Of a DNA stretch of 64,000 bases, positions 12,816 through 26,200 are shown one piece after another. The position numbers and the translations under genes were made by a program. The notes beneath the pieces are model-generated. The model was not told the origin of the DNA, made no database searches, and was given only the letters and a program-made list of their open reading frames with translations. Source of the stretch: Patagioenas fasciata (Eukaryota > Chordata > Aves > Columbiformes > Columbidae). Where the stretch lies: contig NC_092525.1 in assembly GCF_037038585.1 (NCBI RefSeq), forward strand, positions 32,441,867 through 32,505,866, read 5' to 3'. Numbering within the stretch: position 1 is the first letter of the stretch; each line of letters starts with the position of its first letter.

Positions 12816-15800
12816 ACTTCGTACTGCTGACAGCCCTTAATTTTTGGTAGCCTGATAAAAATTTTGTCTCACAACAAGGATGGGAGCAGGGCTTTTATTT
12901 ATAGACCGTAATGAGCAAAAATGTTCTTGTTTTGTAATGCTGGTGGTTACTAAAATAATCCATTTTCTTATGTGTAGATAAAAACAGTTTTTGGAACTAT
13001 ACTTGAGGCTCAAGAATACGTTTGACTGAAAAACACAGATGATGGTGATGAAATAGATAAGTGTTTTCTCAAACAGTTGATTTATTTAGGTGTGAGCCTG
13101 TGATATTGGCATAAAGGAAAACAATTTATCTATGCTTGTAAAAGTATGTAAGAGAACAGTTTTGGAGAGAAATAGTGTGTATTATCACAGGGAATTAAGT
13201 CTTTCTTTTTCAAACTTAGTATGTCTCTTACTGTAATGCTGCTAGTCATTACCATGTGTGTCTGCATATAGGAAAATTCAATATTTGATTGTAATTCTTG
13301 TCTTTAGTAGGAACCAATGGCAATGCAATTCAAACTAGATCATACTACTAGAGAGAGCTGCAGGAGCATGGAGACTGATGTACTTGGCTGTCCTCTACTG
13401 TGGAGTGCTGAGGGAAGTTACGGAAGCCTGTGGGGAGTTGCCGGACAATATGTGACAGTTCTTAAGTTACCAGATTGAAAGTCTTGGTTTTTTGTACTGG
13501 CTAAGCATCTTTTAAAAATACCTAATTCAGTTTGAAAAGTCTCTACCAATGAAACCATCTTAAACTGCTCGATTAGCACTTAGAACTGGAAGAGTATTTT
13601 TTTTAAGTCATGCGTCTGATTCTTGTGACACTTAGATTGTATCGTCATTTATTTTATTGATTTCTGTGTTGAATTTTAGCATGATGCACCCTATTGTGAC
13701 GAACTGGTTTATTTTCCCAAGCAAATCAATGTTAGAGGAATAAGGTTAAGAATGGTTGGTGGCAGTAATGGTATTCTCCGCTATGATTTCTGAATTGTGA
13801 GACAGTCATTCTTCAGTTGTGTACCGTTTCCTTTTACACATGAGATGTTAAAATATCACTCTTAAACATTTTAGACCAGAAATCAAGTTTCTGAAATGTT
13901 GACGTTTTTAAGGAAACGTTTTTTTTCCTTGCTACCTGACACACAGCTTTTGAAGAAATTGTTTCAATAGGAAAAAGTTTCAAGTAAATAAACTTTCCAA
14001 AGAAGTGTGCTTCAGGTTTGGTGTTTCTGAGTGTAATTTTCCTGAAAAGGTAAGCTGCTTTTGTGATGACTCGTAGTTCAAAGTTTCTCTTTGTTCAGCT
14101 TTTTTCCATGGAGATAAGTCAACTCAATGAATCTGTCAACAGTATAACAACAGGTCATATTGTGGGTGGCAGTAACTTTGTATTTCTTTATTTAGGCATA
14201 ATACAACCTCTTAATGTTGTATCAATAATTTTTCTTACTGCTTTAAAATTATTTTTTAATACGAGAGACTTGTTATCTATCTGTGAGAGTTCTCTAATGT
14301 TTGTGTTTTCATGTGATCAGCTATGGATCTGAATTAAAGATAACTAGTTTTCAGTGGAACTCCTCGGACTGTAGTTATATTAGCAACCATGTAGTTGTAT
14401 GTAAAGTAGGTTGTGGGAGGGCAGTATTCATGGTGGTGTGCGTATTGAACAAGCAGCCTCTTCACTACAGAAGTTCAGAAAAAATCTGGAAATGTCTGAG
14501 CGCATTTATAGGTTTCAAAGCTAAGTAAGGCAGCCTACAAAGTGTCTCTGCTGTGCAGAAGGGAATGTATTTTCGAGAATTTATTGTGCAAACACAGGAG
14601 CTGGAGGAAGACCAGGGGAATCACCGATTCATACTCTGGTTATCAGGCTTTGTGGTTCTGTTTCTGTCTGAAGGGTGCGTGGATCTGGATACCTCCTAAG
14701 AAGAGATTAAGTGGAAAACGAGTAATAGGTATTCTTCTGCCCGTCAAAGTATCATGATTTTATTGAGGTTGGGTATTCATATTGCTAAGTAACACCCAAA
14801 ACTCCGGAGGAGTGAACTGTGTGCAGTACTCTGTATGAAACAGGCAAGAATATCGTCCAGCTATCCTCTAAATAACTTGGGTTTTTAGTTTGTTTGTTTT
14901 GTTGGGTTTTTTTCTCAAGATGTGTCTGGTTTGTGCTAATACACTACTGGTTCCTCTGTTACTCTACACAAACCTTTGTTTTCCAAAGGTTCTTAAACAT
15001 TTTACTTTTGATGGAAGCTACATGCTTGATGTTTACCGTGATTGAGTTGAAGAAATAGGCCACGTAATGGAGCAAAACGGAAGGAGACACCTCTTTAGTC
15101 CTGTACTGTGATGTACTTAAGCTTTCTCAGGTCTGCTGTTTGCTGCCTAAAAATCTGTGACTTTGGTTCCATCATCTTTAGTATCTGTCACTTGAGAAAG
15201 CTTTATTACAGCAATGCTTGTGGACAGAATGATAGGTTTCGTTGGTTTTCTGTTTACATAACGAAGTCTTAATGAAGAATCTAAATGGGAACAGTGGAAA
15301 CCTGAAACTTTCCTATCTCTTGAGTATTTGAGTAATCCCTTCAGTGTCCTGGTTATTCACAAATCTACTTAAAGAACTTAACTTACAAGGACTTACAGAG
15401 CACAGGACAAGTACATTTTTTCCTTCATTACAGCACTGCTGAAAGACCTTCTATTTCTTCATTTACTTTAACTAGACTGAGTAAATTCGGTCCATTCAAG
15501 AGATGGCTTCTAAGGTTTTGTGCCACTTAATAGTTGCTCTGGACTTTTAGTTCATTGGCTTATATTTAGGAATGTAATGAGAAACTTGCTATCAAAGCAC
15601 AGAAAAGCACTTAATGCTTTTCACAAACTCAACCAAATTCTTCCATCTTAATTTTTCAGCTCCAGTGGGCTTTCAAATCTATTATAAATTCTTGTAAAAT
15701 GAAGTGGGCTTTGTTACAGAAACTGACAAATCTCTAACTACAACTACTAGAAGGCAGTAGCATAGTACACAGAGCACTGGAGTGTAAGTTTTAATGAACT

Positions 15801-18724
15801 GGTATTGCATGGAGGCAATACCCTTAATTTGGTGTGTGACTATTACGTAGCTAAGGTTGTCATTATGAAATAAGAACGTACTGGTAATAAATACAATTAA
15901 TGTACATCGAACAATGGAATTAAGTACATTCCTAGAAAATAAGAATTATTAATGAACAGAAAGTGGACAGCATAGATCTGATGACAGGAAGGTTGCATCT
16001 AACTTGAATTACTGAGTGACCTAGGAAGCTTGCTCAGAGGGATTACTGAATAATTATGTTAATATGCAATTATCACCTCATTTCTTCTGTAGTAACCTCA
16101 AGACGTAGTGTAGTGAGGGTGTTATAGCAAGTGCTGATAGTTTGCAAAAATACTGATGTTCAAGATTTTTTAGACAATAAGATTAGCTTAAGGCATTTAA
16201 ATGATGATCTGTCAGCTTGAAGATAGTTCTGACCTTACACTTTTTCAATGCTTAGACTATCTGGCCACAGGCAGTCATATCTGCAGAGCTCATTATGATT
16301 TTAAAAACTGATACTTTATGAACGAAAACAACATTAAAAATATGTAGATTTTAAAGTACTTAATTAAATAGACATGGAATGTAGCTTAGTTGGCTAAATA
16401 ATTGGTTGTTTTCTATTTCTGAATATGAAATAATTCCTACGTAGTAAATAGTGTAGTGTGTAAACCAGAAATAACACTGTTAACTGCACTACAGTCAGTC
16501 TAGGCCTAACTGAAATAATTGAATTGAATTTGGCCTAGCCTGTTAGATAAAGCATGTTACAAAGATCTGAGCCTGGGATTGTGTACACTTGTATAGACTT
16601 TCTGAGCATTCCCATTTTCACACTTACCTGTCTCCTAGGTATATTGCACTTTGTGCTTAAATAAAAGCTGCCTTAACTGTATAGTGCTTGCCTGGGTAGA
16701 GGATATAACAGGATATGATTTGCAGCAAATTTAAAGTATGATCTCAGTGTTTAATTTTTCAAATACAATAAGTAAGGATTAATCGCAATATATTTTGACA
16801 GAATTAGTAATTTGTGTATTTCTGATATGGTATAGAGAAGATAATTTTAAAACTGTGATAGAAATATGCAAAGAATATTGCATAGCCTTCGTTACATCTT
16901 AGTTGTTACAGTTATTGTTTTTTCTTTTTTCAAGAGTATTCAGATCCAGTAGGGTTTGAGTGTTGAGCTCCCTGAATGATACGAGTGAGGTGATAACATT
17001 TCCTCAAAAATGATGGCGTTACGTGAAATGTTTTCTTGCATGTGTCTAGGTCTAGTTACACCTGTCATTGTTATTGCATAACTTTCTACACATGGAGTAG
17101 GTAATGTAAATGAAGTTTTGCATCTTAGCTCAGTGTCATCACAAGACTTTAAATTACCATAATTTAAAAAGATGCTGCATATGTTTTCTTTAATACCGTG
17201 CTGTTAAAGCTGCAAACTTTCTAGTTGTCCTGCACATAAAACAGTGATTTGTGCCACCCCGATAGCTGGAAAAATGTGATAATTAGCAGAAAATTATTAA
17301 AATGTAGCAGCAATGTTATTGATAAAAGCATTTCAGGCTTGATTCAAAGGCTGAAGTCTGTAGGGACAGAAGTATCCATATGGAATAGTTCACAATCCCC
17401 ACAAATACACAACATGGAAAGGAGTAATGATTTAGATATCACTCATGATAACTCTCATGAAGAGAGCCTCAGTTTAAAGGTGATCATATGATGTCCTAGC
17501 CACCTTTTTAACTTTAACACTAATATTTAGCGTTACTATGGTTTTGTGTTCAGCATGTAAACCTGTGAGAAGTTTTCAGAAGCCGTTCTGATAATGAGGG
17601 TTGCAATCTCCAGGCAGGCAGGATATTCTCGGTTCACCTCCCTGCTGTTCTGGGGGTACTGATGAAGTTGCTTTAAATGGAAAGCGTCTGTTCTTCCTCT
17701 GAACCCCTCACACCAGAACAGATGGGTGTAGCTTGGAACATGGAAGGTTTTACCTCAGAGGTGGTAACAGTGAAGCCACTCATTAACACTGAATTTACCA
17801 CTTCGTTAGCAACGTTGCTTCCTGTTGATAAAAGCTAATATAGGCTCTCAAATTGACTGAGCATGCATTTGTCTACCTCTGCAGTAATAAAATGAGGGAA
17901 ACAAAACTGGCTTACTAAATTTCTCTAAACATTTTTGTGAATGTCTCTGCTGCCTGATACTATATGAAACTTACACTATTAAGTTGTTAAATTATTGGAG
18001 CTGTTGTGCATCCTTGGAGGTTTCACTTCTTTTTATTGACTTTTGCATTACTGATTCATAGTGCATGTTTGCACTGTCCATTTCTAACTTGTATGCGTGA
18101 TGTAAAGACTCCTGCTGGGTGGTGCATTATCACCATTTTAGGGTGATAGCTTTGAATGCGATCTTATTGGAAATCTTTATTATGGTGGAAAATGACCCGT
18201 CTCAAACCAGCAAAGAAATGCAAAATCTATGAAAGGAGAAGATGAGGAACTGGGGTGTCTAGTAGAACATTTGCATAAAAGTGTGTTATAGATAAATAAT
18301 ACAATATTTCATATACTTCAAGCATTTATTATGCATCTGGCATGAGCACTGCTGTATTTCCAAATTGGCTATTTCAATGACTGAGTAGCAAAGGAAACTT
18401 TTTAAATTGCAATTTTTTTTCATTGTTTTTCTACTCTAAATATATTTACAGTTACTTTTATCTTCAAACTAGTAAACGTCATATTACATTAGTTTGTTTT
18501 TTGCAAATTTAAAGGAGGTTAAACTATTTGCTTTGTCCTTCTGCCGTTTTGAAACAAAACAAGCACAATAACAGAACTTCCAGGAGACTGTAGCTAGCTT
18601 TGAATTGTGTGGATAGCTATCATAATGTTGAATTGAAAAACTATTAGAAATGTTGGAGTAATTTTACAGTGTGACGTATAAAGATGAAAGTGGTGTCATT
18701 TAACCAGTTTTTTTATCTCTTTAG

Positions 18725-18797
18725 GAAAAAAGGATGTCAAGCGTGGTCTTCCTTGATTTTGATGAAGGACCATTGCAGGGAGCCATGGATATTAGTT
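18725..18797 (+). other. ZNF644: Candidate optional 5' exon of ZNF644
   Basis: A 73-nt block has a good acceptor (TTTTTTATCTCTTTAG, ending 18724) and a consensus donor (GTGAGT, 18798-18803). If spliced to the exon at 20159, its ATG at 18734 would encode a 22-residue upstream peptide (MSSVVFLDFDEG...) ending at the TAA at 20161-20163. It cannot extend the ZNF644 frame, because the phase-2 reading has a TAG at 18793-18795. It would therefore be an upstream-ORF-bearing 5' UTR exon. I have no homology evidence, so it may be a chance splice-site pair. Confidence 0.3.
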
Positions 18798-20158
18798 GTG
18801 AGTTATAACATCTTAATTCAAAGAGTCTAGGTAATGACTCCTTTTAACTGAGCTCTATTCAAAAATCTTAATTAGTGACTGAAACTAAGTATCCAAAGGC
18901 AGGAATCAAATCCCCCAAAAGATCAAAGTGAATAATACTCTTTAAGGGTAAAATATATGATTTCTCTAAAATATAGATAGATGTTTCCAGCTCCTAGATG
19001 GGTGTTTTAATGTCTTATGCTTACTGTGTTCTGAGGACCCATATGAGAGGTAAATGCTGGGGTAGACTTAAGTTCACGCTCCTATTTATTACGCTCTGAT
19101 TTTCATGTGTAGGTAATTCCTCTGTGCTCAGTAAACATTGGGTAGATTATTTTGTATATGAATGAAAGTCACTTGTAAAAAGACAAATTTATGTACACAA
19201 GGCCTTCCAGAGGGAATTAATATGTGGTAGTTCCCTGTACTAGTAGATACTATTACTGTCATGCCCTGGATTCAACATGGTGATTTCCTCTGGTAGGTAA
19301 ATCCTAATGAAATGTTTGCTTCAAATTGTGGGGGTTTTTCCATCTTTGAGAAGAGGCTATTTTATTTGCTTATCATTTAAAATAGTGTTATAAGCAGAAT
19401 CTGATTTATTTATTTTAAAACAAGTAGAATCCTTTTGTAAGAAGGGGCTGGGAAGATATTTAATTTCTTCAGTGACTTTGATCCTTTTCTATGTTTCTAT
19501 CAGTAATCAGATGTTCAAAATCAGTGTAGTTGTGTTTTCTCCTTTAATACCAAAGTAAACATTTCTGCAGGCTTCTGTGCAGCAGCACGTCAGTTGTATG
19601 CAAGCACTTTGAAAAAAGTAATACTTTGATATACATAAAGATTATTTTAGTTTCCTAGATGCTAAGGGGAAGTACGATTTAAAAAACAAAACCAAAAAAC
19701 AACCAAAACCCCCCCCACAAACACTTGAAATAAGTAGCAGATGTCTGGGTAGTCTTTACTTCTAGAAAACAACCAAAGATAAACTGTGTTTATGTTAATG
19801 TACATGTAGAATGTATTCTCACAGCTTTTTACAATCTCATTTCCCCCATCTTGTTTGCCTGCAGGTGTTCAGGCTTTTTTCAACTGGGATATTGGGCAGT
19901 GACTGGTTTGCTGTATGTTATTAATATAGCATAGCGAAAAAAGTATGTATTTTTAATTGCTTCATTGATTAATTTTAAACTTGTATTGGATATCCTTGAT
20001 AAAGAATACATTTTTAACAAATTCAAACCATATTTTTAGGTCATAGTTTGGAGAAGGGTGATCTTAAAGACAACTGTAAGTTAAATTTGCCATTATTTAT
20101 TTCTGTGATTGCCTGATTCTTCTATTGTTTGTTTTTTGTTTTTGTTGGTTTTTTTTAG

Positions 20159-23100
20159 TATAAATGTACTTAATGGACAGACCAGCAATATGGATGATTT
20201 AGAGATAAATACTGAAGTCATTGGTGCTAAAGAAGAAGAAGAAATCCTGTGTGATGATAATTTCATATCTGAGGAAGAAGGTGGCATTCCTAAACCACAA
20301 GAGAGCGACACGTCATTTCAGAAGAACAATACATTGACTCTACCTGAGGAGCTGTCAAGGGACAGATCTGAAAAAGCCTTAAGTGGAGGCCAGACTTCTC
20401 TATTTATACACACTGGTGCTCCTACTGTTTCTAGTGAAAACTTTATCTTGTCTAGAGGAACGGCTGTTAATGGACCAGTTTCACACTCCACCTCAACTAA
20501 GACTTCCATTATGAATAAAGGCAGTGTTTCGTTAACCACTGGACAGCCTGTAGGTCATCACACAGATTCCTGCTCAGCTCTGACAGTGGTTCATGATCTT
20601 CAGCTGCCTGCAAAGAGTACAACACAGAAATCAAATCAGCACCAAGTTTTATTTTTGTTACCTGATGTAGCACATGCTAAGAACCTGACTCATTCCATTA
20701 AAAATCTACCTACCTCTGCTTCAATTGGTTGTGATTCACAGAAATCAGTAGGAAATAGCGTAGATAGCACTTTAGTAGGACAAGTAGAAGTTTGTGAGGA
20801 TGATAAAAATTTACTAGTAAAAGATGATTGTGTTGATACATTAACAGGCGTTTCCTCAGGTACAGGTGATTTTGGATCGGGATGTGATCCCAGCTGGGAT
20901 CCACAAAAAGAGTTTATACAGTTTCTTATGACAAATGAAGAAACAGTAGAGAAGTCTCCCATCCACTGTAAAGTAGGCTTAGAAAAAAAGCGAAAAAGGA
21001 AAATGGATGTTAGTAAAATAACACGCTATACTGAAGACTGTTTTGGTGATACCAGTTGTATTCCTAGTAAATCAAAACTATTAAATGTTGACTTCTTAGA
21101 CCAGAATGAGGAGCTACAAATAATAGAACCACATAAATATTCATTGAGTAAAATAAAGCCTGAATCCACAGATGAAGAGCTGGAAGCTGTTGATGCCATC
21201 CAGCAACTCATTTATAGTCCCACTAGTAACTGTGCAGAAGATACTTCTCCTGTACACACTAGCACTTTTTTTCCCAGTACTTTAAAAAATAAATGTGAAC
21301 AGAATGATTCTGAACCGCCATCTACTTTCAGTACTGATGAACCATCGTTTTATCCCTGTACAAAGTGCAATGTGAATTTTAGGGAGAAGAAGCATCTGCA
21401 TAGGCATATGATGTACCATTTAGATGGGAACAGTCATTTCCGACATCTCAATGTCCCCAGGCCCTATGCATGTAGGGAATGTGGAAGGACATTTCGAGAT
21501 CGTAATTCACTTCTTAAACATATGATAATTCACCAGGAAAGAAGGCAGAAACTGATGGAAGAAATCCGTGAGCTGAAGGAACTTCAGGATGAGGGTAGGA
21601 GCGCACGGTTACAGTGCCCACAGTGTGTATTTGGTACCAATTGTCCCAAAACGTTTGTGCAGCACGCAAAGACCCATGAAAAAGATAAAAGATACTATTG
21701 CTGTGAGGAATGCAATTTCATGGCTGTGACTGAAAATGAACTGGAATGCCATCGAGGAATCGCTCATGGAGCAGTAGTCAAATGCTCAATTATTGGTAGC
21801 GACATGTCCCAGAGGAAAACACAGAAAAAGGCATCCTTGAAAGATCCATATTTAGGATCCTCAAAAAAGTCATCAGCGTATATGTGTAAGATGTGCCCAT
21901 TTACTACTTCAGCTAGAAGCATTTTAAAAAAACACATGGAATATTTGCATCCAGCATCATGCATTGAGCCCTTTGGTAGCCATATTAGACTAGAAAAAAG
22001 AAAAGGCAGCATAATAGAAGAATCTTTGAATTTCAGTAGCAGGACAAAACAGTTGATCAAACAATCTTCTACTTTTCCAAAGAACTCTGTTTTAAAACAG
22101 GATGTAAAAAGATCATTCGGCTCCACTTCGCAGTCCAGTAACTTCGCAAAACTTCACAAGAGACCCTACAGGATACAGAAGGCTCGGAAAAGCGTTTCAC
22201 AGTCATCTGTAAGTGTGTGCAACCTAAATTCTACAAACAAGACCCTTTTAATTAGAAATAGCTTTGAACAGAAACCTAATTTTCATCAAGCAGCAAAGCA
22301 GAAAGCTAGGGTGAAAACAAGCAGTAATTATTTATATAGATACAAATATGAAAACTACAGAATGGTTAAAAAATCTGGTGACTCTTATCCTTTTCATTTA
22401 AAAAAGGAAGAGGTTGACTCTGTCAGTTCTTTACATGTATTTTCTTCATCAAGTAGCCCCTGTAATGATTGTTTTGTCATGGATCCAAGTAATCTTGATT
22501 GCAAAAGGGCAGAAGGCTGTAAAGATTGTAGGCATGTAGCTGTAAAAAGAATGGTTAAAGAATCCAAGAGGAAAGGCTCTGTTAGAGGAGATGATTTGGA
22601 TTGTTATCCAGATTTTCTGCATAAAATGACTGTTGTTGTTTTACAGAAACTTAACTCCGCTGAAAAAAAAGACAGCTATGAAACGGAGGATGAAAGTTCA
22701 TGGGATAATGTTGAACTATGTGATTACACTACACAGTCTCTGGAGGATGAATCTTACGGTGATATTAATCAGGAGCATGTAAACCTGTTCCCCATATTCA
22801 AAGGTAAAATGGAAGATCATGAAGCTGGTGATAAATCGGCACTTGGTTACGAGCAGAATGATGGCTTTTATTTTGAGTATTATGAAGATGCTGAGGGTGG
22901 TAACTTCCTGCATGATTTGCATGATCCTCAGAATTTAGAAAATGTGGGATCCGCATTGCCAAAGCATAATTCAGTTTTCCATTGGACTGATTTGTCGCTT
23001 GAAAAGAAGTCCTGCCCATACTGTCCAGCAACCTTTGAAACAGGTGTCGGATTGTCTAATCACGTCAGAGGACATCTTCACAGAGCTGGACTAAGCTATG

Positions 23101-23202
23101 AAGCTCGTCATGTTGTTTCACCAGAACAGATAGCAACAAGTGACAAAATGCAACATTTTAAAAGAACTGGAACAGGAACTCCTGTTAAACGTGTTAGAAA
23201 AG
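20159..23202 (+). CDS. ZNF644: ZNF644 large coding exon
   Basis: The acceptor is a long T tract with AG at 20157-20158, and the donor is GTAAGG at 23203. Coding starts at 20190 and the exon ends in phase 1 (AAA G). It encodes residues 1-1004: the acidic N-terminus, five clustered fingers between residues 390 and 587, a basic Ser/Lys-rich linker, an acidic stretch with the tyrosine-rich GFYFEYYED, and one LSNHVRGH-type finger (C942, C945, H958, H962). The first 31 nt are 5' UTR. An open frame also runs upstream from 20109 into the intron, but it crosses the splice acceptor and is not part of the mRNA. Confidence 0.95.
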
Positions 23203-26200
23203 GTAAGGTTTGTTTTCTTTTTGTAAATTTGTTTATGAATTAAAGGGGACAGAGGGATTTATTGAGCACTAAACCAGACTTGCTTTATCTTGTTGCCGAG
23301 CCTCTCTTCTTATCCTTGTGATTTGCTGTTGTAGTGTTTAACTGCATATAATTGTCAAAAAACATGAAAATTGTTTTCTTTGTAGCGATTGAGAAATCTG
23401 AAACTTCCTCTGAGCATACGTGTCAGCTCTGTGGAGGCTGGTTTGATACTAAAATTGGATTGTCTAATCATGTGCGAGGACACCTGAAGAGACTTGGCAA
23501 AACCAAGTGGGACGCACACAAGTCTCCGATCTGCGTTCTGAATGAGATGATGCAAAATGAAGAGAAGTATGAAAAAATCCTAAAGGCTTTGAACAGTCGC
23601 CGCATTATTCCCAGACCGTTTGTTGCTCAGAAATATGCATCAAATGATGACTTTTTATCTCAGAATGTTATACCTCTTGAAGCATACCATAATGGCCTAA
23701 AGACTGAAGATACATCTGTGTCTGCATCAGAGGAAGAAGGGCTGAGTTTCCTAAATGAATGTGATGAAACAAAAGCAGTACTACATGATGGGAAAAAAAA
23801 TCAGTCACTTACACTGATAGAACTCCTGAAAAATAAGAGGTTAGGAGAAGAAAGGAATCCTAATATGTCTCCTCAAAAGATTCATAATCAAACTGCAAGA
23901 AAGAGGTTTGTTCAGAAATGTGTTCTTCCACTAAATGAAGACAGTCCATTGATGTATCAGCCACAAAAAATGGACTTGACTATACAGTCAGGTAAGAAGA
24001 TGTTTCTAGCTGTCTTGACAACATTTCCAAATAATTCTTTAATTCATAGAACATGTGCAAGTGCAGAGTATTTTCTTTGGGATTCTGTTCACTTGTTTCA
24101 TTTCCAGAGGACGCTGACTGCAAGAGGTAGCACAGCAATTTTTTTCTGACACGTTTTTCCTAAAGTGAAAGCACCCCTCAGCAGCACTGAGGGGTTCTTG
24201 CATGGCACACAATTTCTGTTCTGCATATGACTGGGCCTACAAATTCAAAGCAGACACAAAATGAGCCTCAGTAAGGAAGAAGACACATCCTGCAGTAACA
24301 AGCTGGTGTCCAGGCATATTTGATAGACTAACAGTTCTGAAATGTTTGGGCTTGTTAACCCTGTTTCTGGGAATTAGAACAACTGGTTTGGGAACTACTT
24401 CATTTAAATCTTTGAGGTTTGTGCAAAGCAGCGTTTGCTCAAGCTAACAGAACTGTTGATACCCTTATAAATGCATAATATTCCAAATTGGTGAATCACT
24501 GTCGACTAATGCTTTTAGGCAAACATACTCTTGCAACATAGATTAATTCTTGTTCGTTTCAAAATTGCGGCTGCTGTGAGAACCTGATGCTTGCGTAGGG
24601 TCTGTCTGTCCTGAGCGTAGAACTGTGCTGGTTCAAGCTTTGTTGGAATGCAGTTCTAGCCAGCGGGTTTCTGATGCACAGCCCTTGACCGATACAGGCA
24701 GTGATTGCCACTCGCTGAGGATTGTGCTAATGAAACAGTTCTATAATCAACTTCCTAGATACTCTGTATACTAATAGAGCAAGGTTTTAGAATGTTACTT
24801 TTAACCTACTTGTCACATAAGTTATTTCTAGTCTTGGGCAATTCTTACAACATCCTTTTTAATGTGTATGTAGAGCTCGCATTTACCCGTTTCTTGTTTG
24901 GAAACCACCTTATAATGCTGCAGGATTATTTAGTTGGAGGAGCAGGTTCTTGTTTTTATACCCCTGACTTTTTGGTTCTGTTGGTTTTCTTCTTATTACC
25001 CAGTGCAGGTTAGTAGAACTGGCAGTACCTAGTACTTTTTCACCTATATTCTTGTCTTCTTTTCAACAAATAAAAACAACAACAATCCAATGTGCTCAGA
25101 AGTTCTTTTAGGAGACTGCAGAAGTGTGGCAATTTCTTAACAAAGGTGACTTCTAAAATGACATAGTAGAGGTGGAACAGAATTACATTTAATGTCTTCT
25201 GGAGGTCTGTGGTTGTCCTTTAAAACAGGAGATTGCTTAATAAGGGAAGTGTGCTTTGACAGACTTAAAGGTTTGAAAATCAGTTCTAAAGAAATAGCTT
25301 GTCACACCTGACACAGTGTATTGCTTTCTGCTTAATATTTACCACTGAATATTAGGTAGCACCATTTTGGTTGCGATGAACAACCAGGTAAAAATAAACA
25401 TATGCTTGCATAGTACTAACAGTTACAAATGAGGCCCTATAATTATCTGTGGATGAGGAAACAGAATTTGACAACTAACGCACTGTGCCAGTTGAGTTAA
25501 TAAGAAAATATTTAACATCAGGTTGAAATTCTTCTGTTTTTCCTAAAAGGGCAAATATTTCTAATTCTGGTTTTAGTTTTTAAAAAGGATTTTACCAGCC
25601 AGGTGCTTTTCTTCTGTAACTTGCCTGAAAAAAACAGCATGTCTTCTGTGGGCTGCTGGAGAATAGGATTCTTTATTTCCTGCAAACAGAGGCTTTACAG
25701 CTAGTAGTTTTAGCTTTTTTAATTTATTCTTCTAAGAATTTATTAGTAGAGAACTTGAAATATTAGTTGACCAAAACAATGTATCTTTGGTAAAATGAAG
25801 GGAGAAACATTACGGTGAAGTTGAGCAGAGAAGTTATAATGGTTTCTTTGTCTGGTAAGTGAGGAGTTCAGTATTGTTTCACTGTTTTCCTGTGATAAAG
25901 AGCATGTTCCTTTGTTGATCATTTACTTAGCACAAAGATTTTAGCAAGAATCTTCAAATCATTAACTTTCATTATCGATTGCGCATCTAAAGTAATGAAC
26001 AGAAAATGCACTGAACAAAATGTTTTGTCTAACAGCTGTTCAGTGGTGTGTTTTACCACCTTTTTCTTTGAGCCTTCGACAGCAGCCTAATTTAGTATTG
26101 AGCTCTTCAGTAATGTGGGTAAAACACTTTTAATTACGACTTTGTCAACCAGACTTCTAAAATTCTTTTTATTGGAAATGTTGCAAGCTCTGAAATCTCT

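Larger units (their letters stand above)
7203..20158 (+). other. ZNF644: ZNF644 intron before the large coding exon
   Basis: This is about 13 kb of AT-rich sequence without recognisable genes. It contains a 17-bp tandem duplication (9117-9150), a possible very old CR1 remnant near 9190-9330 (weak resemblance only), a clear CR1 fragment at 12580-12815, an A/C-rich low-complexity stretch at about 19680-19725, and a candidate optional exon at 18725-18797. It ends at a long T tract and AG (20157-20158). Confidence 0.65.

Noticed and set aside
20109-20158. Upstream in-frame ATG giving a longer ZNF644 N-terminus with a hydrophobic stretch
   Set aside because: This segment is the polypyrimidine tract and acceptor of the intron. 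The apparent signal-peptide-like sequence is translated intron.
23992-24149. Extension of the ZNF644 open frame past 23991
   Set aside because: A consensus donor lies at 23992 and the next exon continues the known protein in phase. The read-through is intronic.
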